Shown here: in pieces, positions 13,053-19,976 of the stretch | Layout: each line of letters starts with the position of its first letter | Numbering within the stretch: position 1 is the first letter of the stretch | Assembly (NCBI GenBank): GCA_964603935.1 | Contig: CAZRWL010000017.1 | Coordinates: 1 to 19,976 of the forward strand | Length of the DNA stretch: 19,976 nucleotides | From: GWB1-37-8 sp964603935 | GTDB taxonomy: Bacteria; Patescibacteriota; Microgenomatia; Levybacterales; UBA12049 | Direction: 5' to 3' | The notes under the pieces: generated by a model | The model's database searches: none | What the model was told of the DNA's origin: nothing | What the model saw: the letters and a program-made list of their open reading frames with translations, nothing else | Made by a program: the position numbers and the translations under genes

Positions 13053-15178
13053 TAATTGCCAGATGTTAGGGCGGGGGTTGGAGTGAAAGCGCAGTTAATA
13101 GAATTTTCCGTGCCTTTGAGAAAGTATTCCTTTCTGCCAATACAGTCTTTTTGGACTACATTAGAGGGAAGAACAATTTTATTGTCTTTGGAATTGGCAA
13201 GAAGGCTGGTCATAATATCATGCCAGATGGGAGCTGCGCCGGTAATTCCTGAGGCAAGAACTTGGCTCATCGGACTATTGTCATTATTCCCGACCCATAC
13301 GGCAACCACGAAGTTAGGAGTGTATCCTATGGTCCAATTATCTCTTTTGTTGTCAGATGTTCCTGTTTTTACGGAAACATAATGATTTGGAATATTCAAG
13401 GGAGAATTGGAGCCAAATTCCATAGCGCGGGCTCTGTTGTCAGCTAAAATATCAGACATAATAAATGCAACTCCCGGATCAATTATTTGCGTTTCGATTA
13501 TAGTCTGATCTTTCTTTTTTTCTAAGACATTGCCTTTGGAATCTGTTATTCTCAGTACGGGATTAAGGTCAACTCTTTTGCCTGAATTTGCCAATGCCCC
13601 GTACACAACAGCCATATCTGTCATTTTTGCATCGGCTGCTCCAAGAGTTATTGCCAGTCCATAATTTTCCGTATCACTCCAAGTTGTAATGCCCATTTTG
13701 CGGCTAAGCTCAATCATTTTTCCTACGCCAATTTTGGAAAGTACTTTTACTGCGGGAATATTGATAGAATTTGCCAAGGCAATTCTTAGACTCATTTTTC
13801 CGTGAAATTTCCCATCATAATTTACAGGAGAATAGATTGGAGAACCAGGGGAATTGAACGATATCGGGGTATCATCGAGGATTGTTGCCGGCGTAAAGCC
13901 GGCGGATAAAGCTGCGGAATAAGTGACGACTTTAATGCTTGATCCTGGTTGCCTGAGGGCTGTTGTAACATTAAAATTGCCTGAGCTTAGCTCTGAATAA
14001 TCTTTAGAACCAATCATTGCCAAGACGTCTCCGTTTTTGGGATTGGTAATCAGACTTGCCCCGTTGGTTAAATTAAGATAAGTATTTCCTTCTACCTCTG
14101 TTGTGACTATTTTTTGTGCCATTTCCTGAGTTTTTAAGTCAAGGCTGGTTATTATCTTCAATCCGCCCTTTTCTATCATTCCGATTCCGTATTTTTTAAT
14201 CAGTAAATCTTTTATGTACATAACAAAATGAGGAGCGTAAATAGGGGTTTGGGGAGTAGAGAAGGTAAGGGTTTCCCTTAACGCTTCATCTTTCTGCCGG
14301 GATGTTATGTATTTTAGTTCCTCCATTTTTGTCAGAACTTCTTTTTGTCTTTTCTTCCATAAATTGGGCGACTCACCGTATGGAGAGTAAACTGAGGGAG
14401 CTTTGGTTAATCCTGCCAGGAAAGCAGATTCTGCCAGATTGAGATCCTTGGTTTGTTTTCCAAAATAAACCTCAGAAGCAGCTTCAATGCCCCAAGCTGT
14501 TCCTCCATATGGAACTTGATTGAAATACATTTCAAGAATTTGGTCTTTTGTATAAATTCTATCTGCCCAAAATGCCAAAATTATTTCCTTGATCTTCCTT
14601 CTGATAGTTCTCTCTGGAGACAAAAGCGTTGATTTGATAAGCTGTTGGGTAATGGTGGATGCTCCCTGTAAAGGCTTACCCGTAGTATTTGCAATTATAG
14701 CCCTGATAATTGCGCCAACGTCAAACCCTGAATTTTTATAAAAATTTCTATCTTCAATTGCAATTGTTGCCTGTTGTAAGTATTTGGGCACAGAAGAAAG
14801 AGGAATAAGGGTTCTATTCTGATTTGCATACATCTGATAGAGGAGCGTTCCATTTCTGTCAAAAATTTTTGTGGTGAGAGATGCTTCCTGAAAACTTAAT
14901 TGTTTTGGACTTGGCAATTCTTGCAAGAAAATAAAAAATGTCAGAGGAATGAAAAAGAACAGGAAAGAAAAGAGACTTCCCAGGAAAAAATATTTTATTT
15001 TAACGCCTATCGGAAAAGGAAAAATTTCAATGCCTCGGCCTTTTTTTGTTCTTTTGTTTCTTTTTATTCGGAGTTTTTTGAGCATTATCCAGAGCGTTTT
15101 GAGTATAGAAAGGGCAAGATCTCCGACAAAAGTCAGAAACAATAAGATAATAAATAAGATTTGCGTTGCTATTTTCAT
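13052..15178 (-). CDS. Class A penicillin-binding protein (PBP1A type)
   Basis: 708 residues. The GT51 glycosyltransferase domain (about 95-275) has Glu142 in AIEDRNFY, then QGASTITQQL (171-180) and RRKIKEIILA (193-202). It polymerises lipid II into glycan strands. The transpeptidase domain (about 370-660) has SSIK (413-416), SIN (471-473) and KTGT (604-607), the full serine acyltransferase set that cross-links peptides. Two hydrophobic stretches occur at the N-terminus (about 4-32 and 62-86) around a very basic segment (34-48). The usual protein has only one anchor, so the extra stretch is odd: either a second membrane pass or a start set too early. It ends in a short cysteine-containing tail. 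It is paralogous to the protein at 17030-19198 and is transcribed from its own promoter, divergent from a toxin-antitoxin module. Confidence 0.93.
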   Translation of the reverse strand: MKIATQILFIILLFLTFVGDLALSILKTLWIMLKKLRIKRNKRTKKGRGIEIFPFPIGVKIKYFFLGSLFSFLFFFIPLTFFIFLQELPSPKQLSFQEASLTTKIFDRNGTLLYQMYANQNRTLIPLSSVPKYLQQATIAIEDRNFYKNSGFDVGAIIRAIIANTTGKPLQGASTITQQLIKSTLLSPERTIRRKIKEIILAFWADRIYTKDQILEMYFNQVPYGGTAWGIEAASEVYFGKQTKDLNLAESAFLAGLTKAPSVYSPYGESPNLWKKRQKEVLTKMEELKYITSRQKDEALRETLTFSTPQTPIYAPHFVMYIKDLLIKKYGIGMIEKGGLKIITSLDLKTQEMAQKIVTTEVEGNTYLNLTNGASLITNPKNGDVLAMIGSKDYSELSSGNFNVTTALRQPGSSIKVVTYSAALSAGFTPATILDDTPISFNSPGSPIYSPVNYDGKFHGKMSLRIALANSINIPAVKVLSKIGVGKMIELSRKMGITTWSDTENYGLAITLGAADAKMTDMAVVYGALANSGKRVDLNPVLRITDSKGNVLEKKKDQTIIETQIIDPGVAFIMSDILADNRARAMEFGSNSPLNIPNHYVSVKTGTSDNKRDNWTIGYTPNFVVAVWVGNNDNSPMSQVLASGITGAAPIWHDIMTSLLANSKDNKIVLPSNVVQKDCIGRKEYFLKGTENSINCAFTPTPALTSGN

Positions 15179-15199
15179 AGAGAACTGATATGAACAGCA

Positions 15200-15228
15200 A
15201 TTATACTATAGGCAATTTGAATTGGAAA
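15200..15228 (-). promoter_or_regulatory. Promoter of the first penicillin-binding protein gene
   Basis: Minus strand: TTTCCA (15223-15228), 17-base spacer, TATAAT (15200-15205). The leader to the ATG at 15178 would be about 15 bases with no clear ribosome site. Its -35 lies 17 bases from the -35 of the opposite toxin-antitoxin promoter. Confidence 0.6.
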
Positions 15229-15245
15229 GAGGGAAAATATTCCAC

Positions 15246-15275
15246 TTGACAACATGTTGTGCAACATGTTATAAT
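15246..15275 (+). promoter_or_regulatory. Promoter with perfect in-spacer operator for the RHH-PIN module
   Basis: Perfect TTGACA (15246-15251), an 18-base spacer and perfect TATAAT (15270-15275). The spacer is almost entirely a palindrome, AACATGTTG-TG-CAACATGTT (15251-15270), which even shares bases with both hexamers. A bound repressor would cover the RNA polymerase site completely. The ATG at 15282 is six bases past the -10, so the mRNA is leaderless. Confidence 0.9.
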
Positions 15276-15281
15276 CATCTT

Positions 15282-15548
15282 ATGTTAAGAACTTACCTTT
15301 ATATACCGGAACAATTAAATAATCAGATTAATTATACTGCCAGAGCGCAAAATAAAAGCAAAGCAGAGGTAATGAGGCAGGCTTTGGAGAATGGGCTACG
15401 GAAATTTAAAGGTCAGGGTAACGCCGGAGTAGAAGTGCTCTTCGAATTAGCAAAGTTAGGAAGGAAGCACAAGCTTAAGGGACCCAAAAATAGCTCTGTA
15501 AAAATGGATGATTATCTGTGGGGGAAAGATTGGAGTAAGGGTGAGTAG
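15282..15548 (+). CDS. RHH antitoxin (VapB)
   Basis: 88 residues from the ATG at 15282. A longer frame beginning at 15222 runs through the promoter and is rejected. The N-terminus LRTYLYIPEQLNNQINYTARAQNKSKAEVMRQALENGL is a ribbon-helix-helix domain. The C-terminus (KMDDYLWGKDWSKGE) has the Tyr/Trp-rich acidic tail that typically fills the toxin's active site. No ribosome site is possible on the predicted leaderless mRNA. The toxin start overlaps its end by eight bases. Confidence 0.88.
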   Translation: MLRTYLYIPEQLNNQINYTARAQNKSKAEVMRQALENGLRKFKGQGNAGVEVLFELAKLGRKHKLKGPKNSSVKMDDYLWGKDWSKGE

Positions 15549-15960
15549 ACTGATTGTTATTGGTGATGCGGATGCAATTATTGCCCAAACAAATCCGGAT
15601 GATGTACATCACAAAAAAGCCACTCTCATTTCAGAAGCTCTAAAAAGCAGGGATGCGCAAGTGATTTATCCTGTGACTGCTGTTTTGGAAGCTGCCACTC
15701 ATATGCAAAGGGTTTTAAGCAGTACACCCAGCGCTTATGGGACGGCTGTATTTTTCTCAAACTCAAATATTCAAGTCGTGGAGGTAAATCAAGATACTTT
15801 AAGGGGCGCGATGAAATATTTTGATCCAAATACAAGCAAGAAAAATACCTTATTCGATTGTACGGTAGCCGCTATTGCGGAAGAATATGGCGCAGATGCA
15901 ATCTTCAGCTTCGACAAATTTTATAAAAAACAGGGCTTCAAGCTTGCTTCGGAATTATAA
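15541..15960 (+). CDS. PIN-domain ribonuclease toxin (VapC type)
   Basis: 139 residues from the GTG at 15541, which overlaps the antitoxin's stop by eight bases; an earlier ATG at 15508 would add eleven residues before the first strand of the fold. PIN residues: Asp9 or Asp11 (VIGDADAII, instead of the usual D-T/S-N/S), Glu50 (AVLEAATH), Asp106 (LFDCTVAAIAEEY) and Asp125 (FSFDKFYKK). The first motif, GDADAI, departs from the classic DT/SN pattern but keeps the acid. The protein is probably active. The RNA target is unknown. Confidence 0.88.
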   Translation: MSRLIVIGDADAIIAQTNPDDVHHKKATLISEALKSRDAQVIYPVTAVLEAATHMQRVLSSTPSAYGTAVFFSNSNIQVVEVNQDTLRGAMKYFDPNTSKKNTLFDCTVAAIAEEYGADAIFSFDKFYKKQGFKLASEL

Positions 15961-15963
15961 TTG

Positions 15964-17010
15964 TCATCGATCATTACTAAGCACACAGTATGATGGAACT
16001 GCTAGTAAATCTGTTGTTCTACTTATTCTTTTTATTGTCATTGATACGTCAACAGGATCAATATAGACATCTCTCATGTCAACAAACAATGCCCGAATAA
16101 GTCTATCGTCAGTAAAGCCAAAAATCCGCAGTCTTCCTTTGGGTTCTCTATACCAGAATTGTTTTTTGAATGCAGTTTTTTTATGGGTATCGTCTTCTTT
16201 CATTAGGTTTGAAAATTCAGAAGGAGGCATTATAGCAATCTCTCTTCCAATATTTCTTCCATTTTTACCAATATCATATTTGCCAATATTTACTTTTAAT
16301 GGCTCACTAACGAAAATGGGGATACCGCATTCAATTGCAAATCTAAGTTCAGCTTTAACTGATCTGCCAATATAGCCATCTTTGGCATAGATATATAAAG
16401 CATCTGCTTCCGACATTTCCTGAATGAATGCAGCTTCTATATCGGCCTCTCCCAAGTCCAAATTCCCTTCAAGTATTTTAAAATCGTCTTTTTTCTTCAT
16501 AACGTTTCCTTTGGGAGGGGCAAGTACGGAAATTTCCTGAGCGTTAATATCTCCAATCAGGGCATCGATATCTGGTTTAAAGCGAAAGCTGCCAGCTATT
16601 GCGCAAGTTGGGGATTCATATTTGGGATTTTGAGGAGTAGTCTTACGTAACACATTAGCTATTTGAAATCCTAAAGTAAAACCTATACTGTTATTAACAG
16701 CCTCATCAGATGTTGTCGTAATTATTTCATTAGCACCCATTATAAGGATTTTTTGTTTTCCGCTGCGTACTCTTCCTTCAGATTTTAAGGCTTCCACTAT
16801 GGATGGTAATTTTAATTCCTTTCCGAGTTGGTCAAAATCATTGACTGCCTTTGCAGCTTCTGCAGGATCCGTGTCTGTTTCAGTCAATATCCTTAAAGGA
16901 TCTATCGTATGTCCCTTAACATAAATCAAATTAGTTCCATGACCTAAATCCCAAGCCTTTCCTTCTAATCCAAAGGCATCTTTTGGAAATTGTTTTGGTG
17001 CTTCTTTCAC
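15964..17010 (-). CDS. Protein with a nucleoside 2-deoxyribosyltransferase-like domain
   Basis: 348 residues. The middle (about 135-240) has the pattern of the nucleoside deoxyribosyltransferase / DUF4406-like Rossmann fold: CAIAGSFRF at the first strand, SVLAPPKG, then EADALYIYAKDGYIGRSVKAELRFAIECGIPIFVSEP. Glu221 sits where the catalytic Glu of deoxyribosyltransferases lies (GxSxxxElxxA...GkPi). The N-terminal 130 residues include another strand-turn with KILIMGANEIITTT, and the C-terminal 80 (LRIFGFTDDRLIRALFVDMRDVYIDP) are unknown. The start is GTG at 17010, six bases after an extended -10. Base exchange or cleavage on nucleosides or nucleotides is possible, but the substrate cannot be read. 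It lies between two penicillin-binding protein genes, 20 bases from the second. Confidence 0.6.
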   Translation of the reverse strand: MKEAPKQFPKDAFGLEGKAWDLGHGTNLIYVKGHTIDPLRILTETDTDPAEAAKAVNDFDQLGKELKLPSIVEALKSEGRVRSGKQKILIMGANEIITTTSDEAVNNSIGFTLGFQIANVLRKTTPQNPKYESPTCAIAGSFRFKPDIDALIGDINAQEISVLAPPKGNVMKKKDDFKILEGNLDLGEADIEAAFIQEMSEADALYIYAKDGYIGRSVKAELRFAIECGIPIFVSEPLKVNIGKYDIGKNGRNIGREIAIMPPSEFSNLMKEDDTHKKTAFKKQFWYREPKGRLRIFGFTDDRLIRALFVDMRDVYIDPVDVSMTIKRISRTTDLLAVPSYCVLSNDR

Positions 17011-17016
17011 ACGCAG

Positions 17017-17025
17017 ATTATACCA
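17017..17025 (-). promoter_or_regulatory. Extended -10 promoter, leaderless, of the deoxyribosyltransferase-like gene
   Basis: The minus strand reads TGG-TATAAT (17025 to 17017). Only six bases (CTGCGT) separate it from the GTG start at 17010. There is no good -35. The upstream gene ends only a few bases away, so read-through may also occur. Confidence 0.55.
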
Positions 17026-17029
17026 TTTC

Positions 17030-19198
17030 TTATTGGGTTGGAGTTGGGCTGGGGTGGGGACAGGTTACGCAGTAAGTCTGATTTGTCGCATCGGTTATGA
17101 CAATATTGTCTTTCTCTTCAGTATTGTCTGTTTTGCCTGGCGCAGCTAAATCATTGGTGTCTTTATCTATCCGAACTTTTTGTAAGCCCGGATCAACCCT
17201 GTTTGGCTCCGTACCCTTTATGAAATATTCAAATCTGGTTTCGCATCTGTTGGGCGTTCCGTCCGGAGGAGGGATGAGTCCGGAGACAGAGCAGACTTTC
17301 TTCTGAATTACATTTGCAGGGCGGGTTAGGGGATGGGGGGTTTTATCTTTCAAAAGATTAGACATGATGTCATGCCAGATAGGGGCTGCCCCTGTAATTC
17401 CCGAGGCAATATTGCTCATCGGACTGTTATCATTATTCCCAACCCAGGTCGCGACAACGTAATCCGGAGTATAGCCAAATGTCCAATTATCCCTAAAATC
17501 ATTGGTTGTTCCGGTTTTGGCCGAGACTATCTGTTTTGTAATTTTTAAAGAGGAATTTGGGCCAAATTCGGCAAGGCGGGCATTGTTGTCAGCTAAAATA
17601 TCGGAAATAATAAAGGCAACTCCTTCAGGCAGAATTTTCTTGCCAAAAATAGCAGATGTCGGCGGTTTGTATTCATCCAAAACCTTTTCATGGCTATCGG
17701 TGATTTTCAGAATCGGATGAAGATTAATTTTATATCCGCCGTTGGCAAAAACCCCGTAAGCAGCAGCCATTTCCAGCATGGTAACTTCGCCTCCGCCTAA
17801 AGTTAAAGAAAGTCCATACCGATCGGGAGAATCGGTAAACGTAGTAATTCCCATTGCCGAGGCAGTAGCGATCATATTGGCTATTCCGTTAACTTTAAGC
17901 ATCTTTATAGCGGGAATATTAATGGAGTTGCCTAGAGCGTAACGCATTTGTATCGCGCCCTGCCATTTCCCGTCGTAATTAACCGGACAGTATTTTTTAC
18001 CAAGGTTGGTTGGAAAACAAATCGGCTGATCTACGAAAGTTGTCGCGCCGGTGTATCCCTCAATCAGCCCCACTGCGTAATTAATAGGTTTAATTGATGA
18101 TCCGGGCTGTCTTAGGGCAAGAGTTATGTTGACATTTCCATCGATTTTTTCATCAAAATAGTCTTTGCTTCCCACCATAGCCAGAATTTCGCCGGTTGCA
18201 GGATTGGTAACTAAGGCTGCGCCGTTTGTAACATGGTATCCCTGAAGCTTATCGATATTTTGCGCAACTGAATTTTGGGCAAATTCCTGAATTTCAGAAT
18301 CAAGACTGGTTATCACCTTGAGCCCTCCTTCTTCGGCCATTTTCTCACCATACTTTTTGATTAAAAGATCTTTAATATATAGAACGAAATGAGGAGCGGA
18401 AATATTGCTTGAGAATGTCTGAAAATTCAAAGGCTCTTTTACCGCCTCTTCTTTTTGCTTTTTGGTAATATATTTTTGCTCAAACATTTTGTTAAGTATT
18501 GCAATTTGCCTTTTTTTCGCAAATTCCGGATGAGAGCCAAACGGCGAATTTGTGGTTGGAGCTTCAGGAAGTCCGGCCAGCAAAGCTGCCTGCGCAAGAG
18601 TCAAATCGCGGGCTTTCTTGCCAAAAAAAGTTTGGCTTGCCGCTTCAACTCCGTAAGCTGTCCCGCCATACGGGATTTGATTAAGGTACATTTCTAAAAT
18701 TTTATTTTTCGAGTACAAAGCTTCAGTTGCAAAAGCAAGAATCACCTCTCTTATCTTTCTTAAAATTGTCCGCTCCGGCGTCAAAAGGCTATTTTTAACC
18801 AGCTGTTGGGTAATAGTAGATCCTCCCTGAAGCTCTTTATGCACAACAATTGAGACAATAGATCTGGAGATAGCTCTAAAATCGATTGCGCCGTGCCGAT
18901 AAAAATCTTTGTCCTCGATTGCGATAGTTGCCTGTTGCATTTGCTTTGGGATTTCGGAAAGGGGAAGAAAAGTCTGGTTTTTAGCAGAATAGACTGTATA
19001 AAGTAATTTTTGATTGCGGTCAAAAATTTGCGTTGATTGAGGAGCGTTTGAGTTATTGAGTTTGGTAGGAAGAGGCAGGTCTTTTAATATAAAAAAATAT
19101 ATTGCTATATTTAAGCCCAGAATAACGACAAAAACAGGGATTAAGAATTTTAAATATTTTTTCTTGAGCCTGCGTTTTATAAAAGCTGGAACATTCAT
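17030..19198 (-). CDS. Class A penicillin-binding protein (PBP1A type), second copy
   Basis: 722 residues. A basic N-terminus (RRLKKKYLK) and one membrane helix (17-38) anchor it. GT51 domain: Glu95 in AIEDKDFY, QGGSTITQQL (124-133), LRKIREVILA. Transpeptidase domain: SSIK (367-370), SIN (425-427), KTGT (561-564). All catalytic residues for glycan polymerisation and peptide cross-linking are present. The C-terminal 120 residues carry several cysteines (KKVCSVSGLIPPPDG, CVTCPHPSPTPTQ), a polar linker and a Pro/Thr end, longer than in the copy at 13052-15178, and could form disulfides outside the cell. The two proteins share most of their domain sequence but differ at both ends, so they are paralogues rather than recent duplicates. 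It lies 20 bases from the deformylase stop. Confidence 0.94.
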   Translation of the reverse strand: MNVPAFIKRRLKKKYLKFLIPVFVVILGLNIAIYFFILKDLPLPTKLNNSNAPQSTQIFDRNQKLLYTVYSAKNQTFLPLSEIPKQMQQATIAIEDKDFYRHGAIDFRAISRSIVSIVVHKELQGGSTITQQLVKNSLLTPERTILRKIREVILAFATEALYSKNKILEMYLNQIPYGGTAYGVEAASQTFFGKKARDLTLAQAALLAGLPEAPTTNSPFGSHPEFAKKRQIAILNKMFEQKYITKKQKEEAVKEPLNFQTFSSNISAPHFVLYIKDLLIKKYGEKMAEEGGLKVITSLDSEIQEFAQNSVAQNIDKLQGYHVTNGAALVTNPATGEILAMVGSKDYFDEKIDGNVNITLALRQPGSSIKPINYAVGLIEGYTGATTFVDQPICFPTNLGKKYCPVNYDGKWQGAIQMRYALGNSINIPAIKMLKVNGIANMIATASAMGITTFTDSPDRYGLSLTLGGGEVTMLEMAAAYGVFANGGYKINLHPILKITDSHEKVLDEYKPPTSAIFGKKILPEGVAFIISDILADNNARLAEFGPNSSLKITKQIVSAKTGTTNDFRDNWTFGYTPDYVVATWVGNNDNSPMSNIASGITGAAPIWHDIMSNLLKDKTPHPLTRPANVIQKKVCSVSGLIPPPDGTPNRCETRFEYFIKGTEPNRVDPGLQKVRIDKDTNDLAAPGKTDNTEEKDNIVITDATNQTYCVTCPHPSPTPTQ

Positions 19199-19204
19199 CT
19201 TCGT

Positions 19205-19213
19205 ATAGTAACA
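19205..19213 (-). promoter_or_regulatory. Possible extended -10 promoter of the second penicillin-binding protein gene
   Basis: The minus strand reads TGT-TACTAT (19213 to 19205), six bases before the ATG at 19198. A TTGACT lies at 19233-19238 but is 22 bases away, too far for a standard spacer. The short gap after the deformylase gene also allows co-transcription. Confidence 0.35.
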
Positions 19214-19218
19214 TTTTG

Positions 19219-19803
19219 TTAAGCTTTTTTGTAGTCAATTTTTGTAATTAGAGAGTTTTGGGTTTGGAGTTGGGAATTCCGGATATTTTTTCTATAATAT
19301 TCTCCGACTATAATTTTTCTGCAGTCATTAACTTTCTCAAGAAATTCGATTCCCATTAAGTGATCGTATTCGTGCTGGATAACGCGGGCCAAAATGCCGT
19401 TGCATTTCAATCTAAATTTTTGTCCTTTTTCATCCATTGCTTCTGCTTCAATCTCTTCGGGTCTTGACACCGGACCGAATAAATCACCGTTAACAATGCT
19501 TCCGCACCCTTCGTAAATTATGTTTTCTCTTTTCGATTTAAATGTTATTTTTGGATTAATATAAGTTCTTAAAATATCAGTCCTGCCTAGATTTCTTGCT
19601 TTTGTTTTTCGGGGATGCGTTACGAAAATCATATAGTTTTGCGCGATTTGAGGCGCTGCGATTCCAATCAAGCCTGTTTTGTTCATGGTATCAATCAAAT
19701 CTTTGCGCAATTTCTTGATCTTGGGAAGATTTGTGTTTCCAATTTCTTTATTTTTTGTTTTTAATTTTGGGTGTCCTGCCTGAATAACTGTTTTTACTGC
19801 CAT
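19219..19803 (-). CDS. def: Peptide deformylase
   Basis: 194 residues. Removes the formyl group from the first Met of new proteins, using a bound metal ion. Motif 1 is GIAAPQ (47-52), motif 2 EGCGS (98-102, Cys100 metal ligand), and motif 3 QHEYDH (143-148; His144, Glu145, His148). Motif 2 is normally EGCLS; Leu is replaced by Gly here, but the ligands and catalytic Glu remain, so activity is likely. A tail of about 25 residues after the core (NSQLQTQNSLITKIDYKKA) is polar and looks like an added segment. The promoter is an extended -10, TGT-TATAAT, ten bases from the ATG. Confidence 0.93.
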   Translation of the reverse strand: MAVKTVIQAGHPKLKTKNKEIGNTNLPKIKKLRKDLIDTMNKTGLIGIAAPQIAQNYMIFVTHPRKTKARNLGRTDILRTYINPKITFKSKRENIIYEGCGSIVNGDLFGPVSRPEEIEAEAMDEKGQKFRLKCNGILARVIQHEYDHLMGIEFLEKVNDCRKIIVGEYYRKNIRNSQLQTQNSLITKIDYKKA

Positions 19804-19813
19804 AATGAGGGTG

Positions 19814-19822
19814 ATTATAACA
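19814..19822 (-). promoter_or_regulatory. Extended -10 promoter of peptide deformylase, near-leaderless
   Basis: The minus strand reads TGT-TATAAT (19822 to 19814), ten bases before the ATG at 19803, leaving a leader of three or four bases (no ribosome site). It lies only nine bases from the edge of the palindromic repeat at 19831. Confidence 0.6.
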
Positions 19823-19830
19823 CACTCCCT

Positions 19831-19976
19831 GTCATCCCGAATTTATTTCGGGATCCATCTTTCTTAGAATAAGACTTTATTATATAATTACTTTGAGATG
19901 CTGAAATGGATTCGACAGGCTCACCATCTCTTCGAGCCTGAGCGATGACCTCAGAGCCGAAGGCCTGAGCCTGCCG
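19831..19976. repeat. REP/MITE-like composite repeat at the window edge
   Basis: The outer part runs from GTCATC (19831) to GATGAC (ending 19949), with a CCCGAA-TTTAT-TTCGGG hairpin just inside and GAGATGCTGAAA in the middle, as in the repeat at 3443-3505. The second half holds TTCGACAGGCTCA. CAGGCTCA (19916-19923) is repeated inverted as TGAGCCTG (19966-19973). It looks like two dispersed palindromes nested or joined. It may continue past the window. Confidence 0.65.

Noticed and set aside
1..19976. tRNA, rRNA, CRISPR array or insertion sequence
   Set aside because: No cloverleaf-like sequence, spaced direct-repeat array or transposase-like protein was seen in the gaps; the repeats present are short palindromes.
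1..19976. Reassigned TGA codon as in Gracilibacteria
   Set aside because: TGA acts as a stop at several gene ends (for example 823-825 and 10079-10081) and no conserved domain is interrupted by TGA.

Overview
The window looks like chromosomal DNA of a small-genome bacterium of the Candidate Phyla Radiation (Patescibacteria), probably near the Microgenomates. This rests on several features: AT-rich sequence, very tight gene packing, many genes apparently expressed without a 5' leader, a dense set of small PIN-type toxin-antitoxin modules, LytR_C proteins with single membrane anchors, and dispersed palindromic elements, one of which lies inside a coding gene. TGA is used as a normal stop (for example at the ends of the genes at 823 and 10081), so the Gracilibacteria/Absconditabacteria code is unlikely. 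The lineage is inferred from gene content and style, not from a marker gene.

Layout. 1-1104 (minus): an RHH antitoxin with the first 21 codons of a MazF-type toxin, then an AbrB-type antitoxin with a PIN toxin. 1188-5266 (minus): an envelope block made of a secreted coiled-coil SpoIID/LytB protein, a PH-like membrane protein, a two-helix membrane peptide, and a degenerate PP2C-like domain joined through one membrane helix to an outside LytR_C domain. 5328-5930 (plus): a second LytR_C membrane protein, divergent from the SpoIID gene. 5932-7676: two more VapBC-type modules, convergent and then divergent. 7686-8351: ribulose-phosphate 3-epimerase carrying an in-frame palindromic insertion. 8483-10081: an unrecognised 532-residue protein with a zincin HExxH motif. 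10220-12990: holo-ACP synthase overlapping a giant acyl-AMP ligase / ACP / PlsC acyltransferase fusion. 13052-19198 (minus): two class A penicillin-binding proteins, with a fifth toxin-antitoxin module (plus) and a nucleoside-deoxyribosyltransferase-like protein between them. 19219-19803 (minus): peptide deformylase. The right end is a dispersed repeat.

How the genes fit together. Most of the non-TA genes concern the cell envelope. They include peptidoglycan synthesis (two PBP1A-type enzymes), possible glycan trimming (SpoIID-like), envelope-associated LytR_C proteins, and a compact lipid unit. In that unit AcpS can prime the ACP domain of the fused ligase-ACP-acyltransferase, so one polypeptide could activate a free fatty acid, hold it and pass it to a lysophospholipid. 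That would suit an organism that scavenges fatty acids from a host or its neighbours.

Regulation visible in the DNA. Several start codons lie only 6-12 bases downstream of a good -10 box, implying leaderless or near-leaderless mRNAs. At least four toxin-antitoxin promoters have inverted repeats or direct repeats inside or beside the -35/-10 boxes, consistent with autorepression. No tRNA, rRNA, CRISPR array or insertion sequence with a transposase was found.
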